From positions 1 to 64,000 of the forward strand of contig CAYMIX010000001.1 in assembly GCA_964391185.1 (NCBI GenBank): 64,000 nucleotides of DNA. The letters are read 5' to 3'. This DNA comes from JAKQEM01 sp964391185 (GTDB lineage: Bacteria; Patescibacteriota; Gracilibacteria; Peribacterales; Peribacteraceae). Shown here in pieces: positions 46,827 through 55,484 of this stretch. The notes beneath the pieces were generated by a model. The model made no database searches. It had not been told where the DNA came from and saw nothing but the letters and a program-made list of their open reading frames with translations. How positions within the stretch are numbered: position 1 is the stretch's first letter; the number at the start of each line of letters is the position of its first letter. The position numbers and the translations under genes are program-made.

Positions 46827-49800
46827 ATGAAATCGAATGATTTCGTCCACCTGCACAACCACTCGACATACTCGTTGCTCGAAGCATTGCCAAGCCCGGA
46901 GGAAATCGTGCTACGTGCAAAGGAATTGGGACAAACCGCCGTTGGAATAGCAGACAAAGGATACGTGTACGGGCTCATTGAGTTCTATCAATATGCGAAG
47001 AAGAATGACATGAAGCCTATACTTGGGATTGATGTGTACGTCGCAGCTCGAACAAGGAATGATAAAGAAAGTGGAACAGATACCAAGAGTTGGCCGATAA
47101 CACTTTTCTGCGAAACGCAGGAGGGATATCAAAATTTACTGAAGCTCACCACAGCCGCAGCGCTCGAAGGAATGTATTACAAACCTCGTGTCGATAGTGA
47201 CCTCTTGGAAAAATATGGTAAAGGCTTGATCTGTCTTACGGGTCCGCTGACGGGCGCCATCGCGCAAGCAGCACTCGCGGAAGATGGTGAGCGCATCAAA
47301 GAACTAACGAAGCAGTATCAGGCGTGGTTTGGTAAGGACAATGTGTATTACGAACTTATTGATTTACCGAATGTTCCCGGGCAACCAGAGATCAATCAGC
47401 AGTTAATTAAATATGGAAAAGAATTACATATTCCAGTGGTTGCTACCTGCTACAGCCACTACTGCCGAACAGAGGATGCCGAAGCTCATGACATTCTCCT
47501 CTGCATTCAGAAAGGTGCCAATGTATCGGACCCCGGACGATTCTCCATGCGTGATAGCGATTACTCGATGCGCACATTTGAAGAAATGGAAAAGGCATTT
47601 GCCCATGTGCCAGAAGCACTCGAAAACACGCGCGCGATCGCCGACCGATGCAATGTCACATTTGAATTCGGCAAGAACCGCATTCCGCGTTTCCCTGTTC
47701 CGGAAGAAATGTCGGAGGAAGATTATCTGACGAAACTCTGCGAAGCGGGCTTCAAGCGCCGATATCCGCATGCGTCACCACAATTGAGACAACGCTTGGA
47801 ATATGAGCTTAGTATCATCAAACAAGTGGGATTCTCCGGATATTTCTTGATTGTTCAGGACTTCGTCAACGAGGCGAAGCGCCGTGGCATCACCGTGGGG
47901 CCGGGTCGCGGTTCCGCTGCAGGATCGATGGTGAGTTATGTTCTGGGGATCACCGGCGTGGACCCCATTCCCTTTGGATTACTCTTCGAGCGCTTCTTGA
48001 ATCCTGAACGCATCTCGATGCCTGATATTGATTTGGACTTCGCCGATAACCGTCGTGATGAGGTGCTTGGGTATGTGCGTGAGAAGTACGGCTTGGATCA
48101 CGTTGCGCAGATCTGCACATTTGGAACACTCGCTGCGCGCGCTGCAGTAAAAGACGTCGGCCGCGCATTCGGTATTCCATTTTTGGAAATGAACACGCTC
48201 GCGAAGCTGATTCCAGAACGTCCGGGCACGACGCTCACGGAAGCATTGGAAACATCGGAACTCAAAGCTGTGTACGAAAGTAACGAGCTCTATAGAAAAG
48301 TAATCGATAACGCGCTCAAGCTCGAAGGCAAAGCACGCCACGTTTCTGTCCACGCATGTGGTGTGATCATCACCCCACAACCCGCAACGGAATACACTGC
48401 GCTGCAACGCGCACCAAAGGACGAGCACACGATTATTACCCAATATCACGCCAAGCCTCTCGAGGCGATCGGAATGCTCAAAATGGATTTCCTTGGCTTG
48501 ATGAACCTAACGGTCATTCAGACAACGCTTGAAATTATTAAACGCACCCGCCGGAAAGACATTGATATCGCGACGATCCCCATGAATGACAAAGAAGCCT
48601 TTACTCTTCTCCAGCGGGGAGATACGACCGGGGTGTTCCAATTGGAATCCGCAGGTATGCGCCGCTATTTGCGCCAGCTCAAGCCAACGGAATTCGATGA
48701 CATCACAGCTATGGTTTCATTGTATCGCCCAGGTCCAATGGAATGGATCGACAGCTTCATCAAGCGCAAACATGGCAAACAGAAAGTGCAGTACGTACAC
48801 GACGATCTTCGTCCGATTTTGGAACCAACATTCGGTATTGGTATTTACCAGGAACAAATTCTCCAAATCGCCCAGGTGTTCGCTGGGTTCTCACTGGGAG
48901 AAGCGGACCTGCTCCGCCGTGCGATCGGTAAAAAAATTAAGAAAGAACTCGATGCACAACGTGAGAAATTTATTAATGGCGCCGTCGGCAAAGGCTACAA
49001 GCAAGTACTCGCGGAGCAGATATTCGATGATGTTATCACACCATTCGCCGGGTACGGTTTCAACAAATCGCACGCCGTTGGGTATGCATTGATCGCATAT
49101 CAAACCGCCTATTTGAAGGCAAACTATTCTGCGGAATTCATGGCGGCTCTCCTGAGTTCTGATGCTCAGGACACCGAACGCGTCATGATCGAAATTGAAG
49201 AATGCAGATCGATGGGACTCGAAGTATTGCCGCCGGATATTAATGAATCCTTGAGTCACTTCACGGTAGTTCCGCCGAAAGGTTCCGAGAATCGAGAATC
49301 GAGTTCCGAGACAAACTCGCAACTCGACAAAAAGTGGTCGATCAGATTCGGACTAAGTGCTGTGAAAGGCGTGGGAGAATCCTCCGTGTATCAGGTGATC
49401 GAAGAACGCGAAGCAAACGGAAAGTATTCGACCATCGAAGAATTCGCCCGACGTGTTCCGGTGAAAACCCTCAATAAAAAATTGCTCGAATCGCTCGCAA
49501 AAGCAGGTGCGCTCGATTCGCTCGGCGAGCGCCGCATGCTCTTGGAGAATTACGAAAATATCGTTGATTACCGCAAGGCATCAGGCGATAACGGAGGAGG
49601 TCAGACGGATCTCTTTGGTGCGCTCGGCGATAGCATGGAAACCTCGAAGATTGAATTCCCACCAACACCCGCAGCTACAGCCCAGCAGAAGCTTCAGTGG
49701 GAGAAAGAAACGTTGGGGCTCTACGTTTCCAGCCATCCTCTTGCGGGTATGAAAAAGTACATCGCTCGCAAAGCGCGACTTATCGGAGAGCTCACATCCA

Positions 49801-50573
49801 AAGAAGTCGGGAAGAAAATCACGATCGCAGGTATTCAGGAAGGTCTGAAAAAAATCCGCACGAAGAAGGGCGACATGATGGCGATCTTGATGATTGAGGA
49901 TCCGACAGGAAAAATGGAAGTCACGCTCTTCCCTCGTATCTTCAATGAAGTGGGCCCTGCGCTGGAGCAGCCAGACACAGTGCTCGTAATTGGCGGAACG
50001 ATTGATTATCGCATGGGACAATTGCAAATGCGCGCCGACGCTGTGAAGCGCGCATCACTCACAGCAATGATTAAGAATGCCAAAGAAGCGGGAACGTTTG
50101 ACGAAGATGAAGCGAGGCGCGGCATTTCCGTGGTGCGCAAAATGGTCGACATGGAAGAGGCAGTCGAACTTGTCGATGAGGAAGGAAATGTGATTGCCGG
50201 AGAAACAGTGACACTGAGCGCAGGCACAGAAGAAAATGGTGATGACTTCCTCGGTCCACTCGGAAAATGGCTGACCAATGGTATGAATACCGAGGGATTG
50301 ATGGAGAAATTGGACAATCAGGGAACTTCGGCAGAAGAAGAGTCGATGTCATCCGTCGGAAGTGAGGGCACGATGCATACGATTAATTTGCCCGCACGCG
50401 CACCGAAGCAACTCCTGCTCGACCTCAAAGAAGTACTGACATCGTCCCCAGGAAGCGATCGTGTACAGCTGAATATTGGCGGACAATTGATCGCGCTGCC
50501 GCTCGGCGTTCGCTTGGACAAGGAGCTGCAGACGAAGATTGACGGGTTGCTCAGCAAATTCGTATCGACGTAA
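46827..50573 (+). CDS. dnaE: DNA polymerase III alpha subunit
   Basis: 1248 residues, replicative polymerase. The catalytic Asp pair is in MPDIDLDF near residue 400 and the third Asp in KMDFLGL near 554. The PHP domain starts with HLHNHSTYS, but IADKG replaces the usual DHG and TCYSHY replaces NDxHY, so the PHP metal site looks degenerate. C-terminal HhH and OB regions follow. Around residues 814-832 a Ser/Glu-rich stretch is encoded by tandem CGAGAAT-type words. TATGAT ends six bases before the ATG, so probably leaderless. Confidence 0.97.
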   Translation: MKSNDFVHLHNHSTYSLLEALPSPEEIVLRAKELGQTAVGIADKGYVYGLIEFYQYAKKNDMKPILGIDVYVAARTRNDKESGTDTKSWPITLFCETQEGYQNLLKLTTAAALEGMYYKPRVDSDLLEKYGKGLICLTGPLTGAIAQAALAEDGERIKELTKQYQAWFGKDNVYYELIDLPNVPGQPEINQQLIKYGKELHIPVVATCYSHYCRTEDAEAHDILLCIQKGANVSDPGRFSMRDSDYSMRTFEEMEKAFAHVPEALENTRAIADRCNVTFEFGKNRIPRFPVPEEMSEEDYLTKLCEAGFKRRYPHASPQLRQRLEYELSIIKQVGFSGYFLIVQDFVNEAKRRGITVGPGRGSAAGSMVSYVLGITGVDPIPFGLLFERFLNPERISMPDIDLDFADNRRDEVLGYVREKYGLDHVAQICTFGTLAARAAVKDVGRAFGIPFLEMNTLAKLIPERPGTTLTEALETSELKAVYESNELYRKVIDNALKLEGKARHVSVHACGVIITPQPATEYTALQRAPKDEHTIITQYHAKPLEAIGMLKMDFLGLMNLTVIQTTLEIIKRTRRKDIDIATIPMNDKEAFTLLQRGDTTGVFQLESAGMRRYLRQLKPTEFDDITAMVSLYRPGPMEWIDSFIKRKHGKQKVQYVHDDLRPILEPTFGIGIYQEQILQIAQVFAGFSLGEADLLRRAIGKKIKKELDAQREKFINGAVGKGYKQVLAEQIFDDVITPFAGYGFNKSHAVGYALIAYQTAYLKANYSAEFMAALLSSDAQDTERVMIEIEECRSMGLEVLPPDINESLSHFTVVPPKGSENRESSSETNSQLDKKWSIRFGLSAVKGVGESSVYQVIEEREANGKYSTIEEFARRVPVKTLNKKLLESLAKAGALDSLGERRMLLENYENIVDYRKASGDNGGGQTDLFGALGDSMETSKIEFPPTPAATAQQKLQWEKETLGLYVSSHPLAGMKKYIARKARLIGELTSKEVGKKITIAGIQEGLKKIRTKKGDMMAILMIEDPTGKMEVTLFPRIFNEVGPALEQPDTVLVIGGTIDYRMGQLQMRADAVKRASLTAMIKNAKEAGTFDEDEARRGISVVRKMVDMEEAVELVDEEGNVIAGETVTLSAGTEENGDDFLGPLGKWLTNGMNTEGLMEKLDNQGTSAEEESMSSVGSEGTMHTINLPARAPKQLLLDLKEVLTSSPGSDRVQLNIGGQLIALPLGVRLDKELQTKIDGLLSKFVST

Positions 50574-50800
50574 TGCTCTCCCTTGTCATTACATTGGCGA
50601 TATTCACCACACTTATTCTGTCGGTGGAATTCGTGTGTTGGCGACTTTTGCGCCGAAAACTGCTTGTTTTCCAATTCCCCTCACCACGAGATCCGCATGG
50701 GTCACACAATTATCACCTTCGTCGCCTTCGTACATTTTCCATCGCACATTCGATAGCGCTCATAGTGATCGCATGGGCCTTTTACATCACGTTATGGTAA
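50573..50800 (+). CDS. Small membrane protein
   Basis: 75 residues, two predicted membrane helices (about 3-22 and 55-74) with a basic loop between. Its ATG overlaps the dnaE stop (TAATG) and it overlaps the next gene by seven bases, so it is probably real and translated by coupling. No family recognised. Confidence 0.55.
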   Translation: MLSLVITLAIFTTLILSVEFVCWRLLRRKLLVFQFPSPRDPHGSHNYHLRRLRTFSIAHSIALIVIAWAFYITLW

Positions 50801-51405
50801 ACGTCATCCCTTCATCGTCGGCCAATGCAACGGTCAGCTTTCCAGGGATGGATCCCACGGAGGAGTTTCGTTTTTATTTCATGCAACACTGGTTGCGGCT
50901 CGCACGCGTGATCGGATTCTTGGTTGTTTGGATGCTGATATTTGTCGCAGTTGTCTATACATCGGACCCGGTAGACATAGAAGATGAGACAACACGACGA
51001 GTGATGGCTATTATTTTATGTACACTTTTTATTGCACCTCACTTCGTATTTCTCTCAAGGCTCTATAAATATTTTCTCTACATCATTGTTGTAACGAATA
51101 AGAAAATTCATGTCTTTAAACGAACGCTGGTAACTGTTGATCGACACGAAACGGCCGATTTATGGGTGCTGCAGGACATTCATAAAATTCAGCGGGGTAT
51201 TTTCCAAAATATGCTCGGGTTTGGGAGCCTGGACCTAGCAGCAAGCGACTCCCACGTCATTGTTCACTTCACGCCGCATATTGACAAAGTGTATAACGAA
51301 ATCGTGCATCTTCGTGAACTCACGCGACAGCAAGCACCTTCTTCCATTCAAAACCACATAGAAGACGCCATACTCAAGCAAACCAATGGATCATTAGGCG
51401 CATGA
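50794..51405 (+). CDS. Membrane protein with bPH2-like domain
   Basis: 203 residues. Two membrane helices at about 38-58 and 72-92 are followed by a domain with a VTNKKIHVFKRTL start and the WVLQDIHKIQRGIFQNMLGF segment, similar to bacterial PH domains (YdbT/bPH2 type). Such domains bind proteins or lipids at the membrane; the role here is unknown. The ATG at 50794 overlaps the preceding gene. Confidence 0.65.
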   Translation: MVNVIPSSSANATVSFPGMDPTEEFRFYFMQHWLRLARVIGFLVVWMLIFVAVVYTSDPVDIEDETTRRVMAIILCTLFIAPHFVFLSRLYKYFLYIIVVTNKKIHVFKRTLVTVDRHETADLWVLQDIHKIQRGIFQNMLGFGSLDLAASDSHVIVHFTPHIDKVYNEIVHLRELTRQQAPSSIQNHIEDAILKQTNGSLGA

Positions 51406-51432
51406 CTATTTTTTTCAAGGTATACTGCCGAT

Positions 51433-52074
51433 ATGAAGGTGATCCCATTTTCTGATGAAGCTGTAGCTGAGGCGCTCGAAGTCCTCCGCAGTGGAGGAGT
51501 TGTCGCACATGCAACCGAGACGTGTTACGGCCTCGCGTGCGATATAGCAAATCTCGATGCGGTGAAGAAAGTATTCGCAATCAAACAACGTCCCGAAAGC
51601 CAACCAATCAGCGGACTTTTTAAGAATGCTGATCACGCGAAGCAATACGCAGAGTGGAGCGACCGCGCAGAAGAACTCGCAAGGCAATATTTGCCGGGCC
51701 CCCTGACAATGATTTTATTCCAACACGCCGACGCTCCTAAAAAACTTTTCCCCATTGCCAGAAGCTTAGAAGCTCAACAGCTTGAAACCTTGAAAGCTAC
51801 GATCGGTGTAAGAATTTCCTCTAGCCCTATTGCACAAATGTTAGTCGAAGGTTTCGGAACGCCTATTAGTACAACTTCAGCAAACATTCACGGGCAACCA
51901 AACCCCTATTCTGCAGAAGATATTCAGCATCAATTTGCAGATGCACTAGTAAAGCCAGACCTCGTGATCGATAGTGGAACACTTCCACAAAATCCCCCAT
52001 CAACCGTGATGGACCTCACAGCTGATACTACGATTGAACTGCGAGTAGGTTCTATTTTATCTAAAGAAAAGTAA
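51433..52074 (+). CDS. tsaC: Threonylcarbamoyl-AMP synthase TsaC/Sua5
   Basis: 213 residues, YrdC fold. VVAHATETCYGLACD, the KxR-type motif in FAIKQRPESQPI, and PGPLTMIL with STTSANIHGQPNP are diagnostic. It makes threonylcarbamoyl-AMP for the t6A modification at position 37 of ANN-decoding tRNAs. TATACT ends six bases before the ATG, so leaderless. Confidence 0.93.
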   Translation: MKVIPFSDEAVAEALEVLRSGGVVAHATETCYGLACDIANLDAVKKVFAIKQRPESQPISGLFKNADHAKQYAEWSDRAEELARQYLPGPLTMILFQHADAPKKLFPIARSLEAQQLETLKATIGVRISSSPIAQMLVEGFGTPISTTSANIHGQPNPYSAEDIQHQFADALVKPDLVIDSGTLPQNPPSTVMDLTADTTIELRVGSILSKEK

Positions 52075-52078
52075 CGAA

Positions 52079-52134
52079 GTATGGATGTAAGGAGGAGCCT
52101 GTCATACTTCCTTACCACCTTACTTCCATACATA
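52079..52134. repeat. Palindromic GTATGGA repeat
   Basis: GTATGGATGTAAGG and CCTTACTTCCATAC arms with one mismatch. Similar words recur at 52866-52896 before aspS. Confidence 0.7.
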
Positions 52135-52154
52135 CAAATCTATAGAATCTCCGC

Positions 52155-52388
52155 ATGAACAAATCCCTTCATGTTTGGATCGGTTGGGTTGGAACGGCAA
52201 TCGCGGTAACAGACTATGGATGCTTTTCCGCCGGTCTCCTTCCAGAGTTCTGGTTCTTTTCTATCGGAATCGTTTCATCCATCTTGATCGGATGGGCATC
52301 GTATAAAGATAAAGTGTATTACGGATTATCACTTCAATTAATCTTTATAGTCTTCAATGCAATAGGTGCGATACGCGCGACGAAATGA
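52155..52388 (+). CDS. Small two-to-three-helix membrane protein
   Basis: 77 residues, mostly hydrophobic, no family recognised. TAGAAT ends six bases before the ATG, which supports it as a real, leaderless gene. Confidence 0.65.
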   Translation: MNKSLHVWIGWVGTAIAVTDYGCFSAGLLPEFWFFSIGIVSSILIGWASYKDKVYYGLSLQLIFIVFNAIGAIRATK

Positions 52389-52400
52389 TAGAGTAATTGC

Positions 52401-52865
52401 ATGTTCTGCCCTCGATGTAAATCAGAGGACACATCAGTGATTGACTCTCGACTAAGCGAGGAAGGCCGCAGCGTGCGCCGCAGACGCGAATGCCCTAAGT
52501 GTGAATATCGATTCACGACATTTGAACGTCAGGAGATGGCGAACTTGATTGTGGTGAAACGTGATGGAACTCGTGAGCCATATGCACGCGGAAAATTGGA
52601 ACGAGGAATTTGGCTCTCTTGTACCAAGCGCCCCGTTACACAAGAACAAGTTGATAAATTGCTCGCATCACTCGAGGAAGAATGGGCAGCGGAAGGTGGT
52701 GAAGTAAAAAGCTCACAAATCGGCGACGATGTGATGCGAGCGCTTAAGAAGCTCGATCAAGTCGCCTACATTCGTTTTGCATCTGTGCACCGAGAATTTA
52801 AGGATGTGGAAGAGTTTAAAGAAGAGCTTGGCAAATTGTTTATCAAAAAAGCACTACGGAAGTAA
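52401..52865 (+). CDS. nrdR: Ribonucleotide reductase regulator NrdR
   Basis: 154 residues. The N-terminal zinc ribbon has FCPRCKSEDT and CPKCEYRFTTFE (four Cys), followed by an ATP-cone domain. NrdR represses ribonucleotide reductase genes when dATP is high. No nrd gene lies in the window. TAGAGT ends six bases before the ATG. Confidence 0.96.
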   Translation: MFCPRCKSEDTSVIDSRLSEEGRSVRRRRECPKCEYRFTTFERQEMANLIVVKRDGTREPYARGKLERGIWLSCTKRPVTQEQVDKLLASLEEEWAAEGGEVKSSQIGDDVMRALKKLDQVAYIRFASVHREFKDVEEFKEELGKLFIKKALRK

Positions 52866-52931
52866 GGCGTATTGAGGTAAGGATGTATGGAGGTACCCCA
52901 ATTTGCCCTACAATAATTGCAAATCTCTGTT

Positions 52932-52937
52932 TATACT
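52932..52937 (+). promoter_or_regulatory. -10 upstream of aspS
   Basis: TATACT ends eight bases before an ATG at 52946 that opens a 12-codon frame. The same transcript would reach aspS at 53020. Confidence 0.6.
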
Positions 52938-52945
52938 CATCCTCT

Positions 52946-52984
52946 ATGCTAAGAACCCACACCTGCCGCGTCAGCTTAAGCTGA
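52946..52984 (+). CDS. Upstream mini-ORF repeating the AspS N-terminus
   Basis: Twelve codons: MLRTHTCRVSLS. The first seven residues equal the AspS start at 53020, but with six synonymous base differences in 21. The frame ends within a perfect palindrome. Its -10 places it at a leaderless start. Whether it is translated, or is a remnant or assembly artefact, cannot be told here. Confidence 0.4.
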   Translation: MLRTHTCRVSLS

Positions 52985-52991
52985 CGCGGCA
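52964..52991. repeat. Perfect 28-base palindrome in the aspS leader
   Basis: TGCCGCGTCAGC and GCTGACGCGGCA around TTAA. In RNA this is a stable hairpin between the mini-ORF and aspS. Confidence 0.85.
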
Positions 52992-53019
52992 TGCGGCTCT
53001 CACATTTTCTTTCCTACAT

Positions 53020-54783
53020 ATGTTGCGTACACATACCTGCGGAGAACTCCGCGCTGAACACGCTGACCAAGACGTAACCATCTGTGGATGGGTATTGCGC
53101 CGCCGTGACCACGGAGGACTCATCTTCATCGATGTGCGAGACCATTACGGCTTCACACAGGTCGTGATCGCTCCGGAAAATAAAGATGTGTTCACGCAGG
53201 CAGAAAAACTCCGTCCTGAGTGGGTCATCAAAGTAAAAGGAATGGTGAACGAGCGCCTCAAAGGCGCAGAGCGCGAAGATAATCCTACGGGTGCCATCGA
53301 AGTGATGGTGAAAGAAATTGAAATTTTGAGCGAATCCAAGACTCCTCCATTTGAGTTGGATATCGATAAAGATGTGAACGAGGAACTGCGTCTGAAGTGG
53401 CGCTTCTTAGATCTCCGTCGTCCGCAGAATCAGAAGATTCTCATGAACCGCGATAAGCTCATCACCCACATTCGCGAATATATGCACAGGAAAAACTTCA
53501 CGGAAGTGCAAACACCTATACTTGCAAACTCTTCACCCGAAGGTGCACGCGACTTCCTTGTTCCAAGTCGCCTCCACCCAGGACAGTTCTACGCATTGCC
53601 TCAGGCACCTCAGCAGTTTAAGCAACTTTTGATGGTCGCCGGTATGGACCGCTACTTCCAAATCGCACCATGCTTCCGCGATGAAGACCCGCGCGCCGAT
53701 CGCCACCCGGGAGAGTTCTACCAATTAGATTTGGAAATGAGCTTTGTCACGCAAGAAGATGTGTTCAATGTTGCCGAGCCACTGATGATAGAACTCACGC
53801 ACGCATTCTCCGATAAGAAAGTCATGTGGGATCCATTCCCGCGCATCAAGTGGCATGACTCGATGAACACCTACGGTATCGACAAGCCAGACCTCCGGTA
53901 CGATCTCAAACTTCAGGATGTCACAGAACTTGTAAAGGATTGTGGATTCTCTGTGTTCGCCGGAGTCGTAGAAAAGAAAGGCGGAACGGTGAAGGCTTTA
54001 GTGGTTCCTGGTGGTGCATCATTTACGCGCAAAGATATTGATGAACTGACAGAGACCGCCAAGACCTACGGTGCAAAAGGCCTCGCATACATCCTCGTGA
54101 AAGATGGCGAGCTGAGTTCCCCAATCGTGAAGTTCCTCGGTGATGATTTAGCGAAGAAACTCACAGAAGGACTTGGCGCAAAGCCTGGCGATGCTGTGTT
54201 TTTCTCCGCAGATATGTGGAAGGGCGCTTGTACTGCACTCGGACAGGTTCGCGTGCACATCGCAAAGAAGCAGAACCTTGCAGACCCCAAGCAGGCCGCA
54301 TGGGCATGGATTGTCGACTTCCCAATGTACGAATGGAACGAAGAAGATAAGAAGATCGACTTCTCCCATAACCCATTCTCGATGCCACAAGGTGGCATGG
54401 AAGCGCTGATGACGAAAGATCCTACAGAGATTCTCGCGTATCAGTACGACTTCGTCTGTAACGGATTTGAATTAACATCTGGCGCCATCCGCAACCACCG
54501 TCCGGACATTATGTACAAGGCCTTTGAGATCGCTGGATATTCCAAGGAAGAAGTAGACGCGAAGTTCGGCGCAATGATCCGCGCATTCGAATACGGTGCC
54601 CCTCCGCACGGTGGCTGCGCTCCGGGTATCGATCGCCTCATGATGGTGCTCTGGGAGTGCCCAAGCATCCGCGATATCTACGCCTTCCCAAAGAATGGAA
54701 AGGCTCAGGATGCAATGATGAATGCTCCTTCAACAGTCACTGATAAGCAGCTCAAGGAGTTGCATATCAAAGTGGTGGATTAA
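53020..54783 (+). CDS. aspS: Aspartyl-tRNA synthetase
   Basis: 587 residues, class II synthetase of the bacterial type with the GAD insertion (about 290-410). An N-terminal OB fold (VTICGWVLRRRDHGGLIFID) binds the anticodon. Motif 2 is FRDEDPRADRHPGEFYQLDL, where most bacterial enzymes have RQPEF; motif 3 is APGIDRLMMVL near the end. It charges tRNA-Asp and perhaps tRNA-Asn. The ATG at 53020 is chosen by homology. Confidence 0.96.
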   Translation: MLRTHTCGELRAEHADQDVTICGWVLRRRDHGGLIFIDVRDHYGFTQVVIAPENKDVFTQAEKLRPEWVIKVKGMVNERLKGAEREDNPTGAIEVMVKEIEILSESKTPPFELDIDKDVNEELRLKWRFLDLRRPQNQKILMNRDKLITHIREYMHRKNFTEVQTPILANSSPEGARDFLVPSRLHPGQFYALPQAPQQFKQLLMVAGMDRYFQIAPCFRDEDPRADRHPGEFYQLDLEMSFVTQEDVFNVAEPLMIELTHAFSDKKVMWDPFPRIKWHDSMNTYGIDKPDLRYDLKLQDVTELVKDCGFSVFAGVVEKKGGTVKALVVPGGASFTRKDIDELTETAKTYGAKGLAYILVKDGELSSPIVKFLGDDLAKKLTEGLGAKPGDAVFFSADMWKGACTALGQVRVHIAKKQNLADPKQAAWAWIVDFPMYEWNEEDKKIDFSHNPFSMPQGGMEALMTKDPTEILAYQYDFVCNGFELTSGAIRNHRPDIMYKAFEIAGYSKEEVDAKFGAMIRAFEYGAPPHGGCAPGIDRLMMVLWECPSIRDIYAFPKNGKAQDAMMNAPSTVTDKQLKELHIKVVD

Positions 54784-54814
54784 TCGACTAATAAAAAAAT
54801 TAAGCATAAGGAAT

Positions 54815-54840
54815 GGCCGAGCGTCGTGTGACGTTCGGCC
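54815..54840. terminator. Terminator between aspS and the convergent gene
   Basis: GGCCGAGCGTC and GACGTTCGGCC around GTGT. T-rich tails are weak on both sides; the minus side has ATTCCTTATG followed farther on by a T-run. Confidence 0.6.
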
Positions 54841-54877
54841 CTCCTTGGCGCTAACAATTTCGCCCACCGGCACCCAC

Positions 54878-55288
54878 TCAGGCGACAGCCCTCGGACGCA
54901 GGTTGCCGATCAGCTCAGCAAGCGCCGATAGATCTTCACGCGACTTGTCCGAGCTGATGAACTGGCACTTCGCGCCGACGGCCTCAGCCAACTGCTTGAG
55001 TTGCGGGAAGACCCCGCGGTACAGAACGATGACCTCGGTGCCGGGGAACGTCTCCTTGATCGCGGCTGCGGTCTTCAGGCCCCCAGGGATGACCGGGGAC
55101 ACCTCGACAAGCGCAACGTCCGACCTCGGCCATGAACGCACCAGCTTTTCGAACCTGTCCGGATCGTTTGCATCGACCTTGGTGAGGTCGTAGCTCCGAT
55201 GCTCGTGCAGGAGTGTCATGTGCTGGCGAACGACGCTCATAACATCCTGACTCGGCAGGCCTGCGGCAGTCGCAATGAGGAACCGCAT
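54878..55288 (-). CDS. Receiver-like protein without phospho-acceptor
   Basis: 136 residues with a response-regulator receiver-like pattern: MRFLIATAAG, then DVALVEVSPVIPGGLKTA, VIVLYRG and the AVGAKCQFISSDK stretch. The expected phospho-Asp is replaced by Glu (LVEVS) and the conserved Lys position by Ser. It would be a stand-alone pseudo-receiver. A GGAGGTG Shine-Dalgarno fixes the ATG at 55288. High G+C, single unit with a structured leader. Confidence 0.5.
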   Translation of the reverse strand: MRFLIATAAGLPSQDVMSVVRQHMTLLHEHRSYDLTKVDANDPDRFEKLVRSWPRSDVALVEVSPVIPGGLKTAAAIKETFPGTEVIVLYRGVFPQLKQLAEAVGAKCQFISSDKSREDLSALAELIGNLRPRAVA

Positions 55289-55310
55289 CTAACACCTCCG
55301 TTTGAGTTGT

Positions 55311-55367
55311 CTTGTGCCAAGGAACAGTGCTTTTTGCACCGCTTTCCTAGATACCACCTGGCACAAA
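55311..55367 (-). promoter_or_regulatory. Structured leader of the receiver-like gene
   Basis: On the minus strand TTGTGCCA...TGGCACAAG closes a nested hairpin with GGTGC/GCACT inside around an A-run. It lies 23 bases before the ATG, so it may affect translation. No known riboswitch class recognised. Confidence 0.45.
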
Positions 55368-55484
55368 AAGTACGGGCATTTTGCCCCTCTTTTCTGCTGA
55401 TGCAAGAGCATTTGAAGTCCGCTTTGCATGCTTGCGCTTGAACGAGTTTACTAGGTACCGAATGAGCTCCTTTTAACGTTATCT

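Noticed and set aside
50539..50793. N-terminal extension of the PH-like protein back to 50539.
   Set aside because: It overlaps dnaE and the 75-residue gene in another frame and has no start signal; the ATG at 50794 fits coupling.
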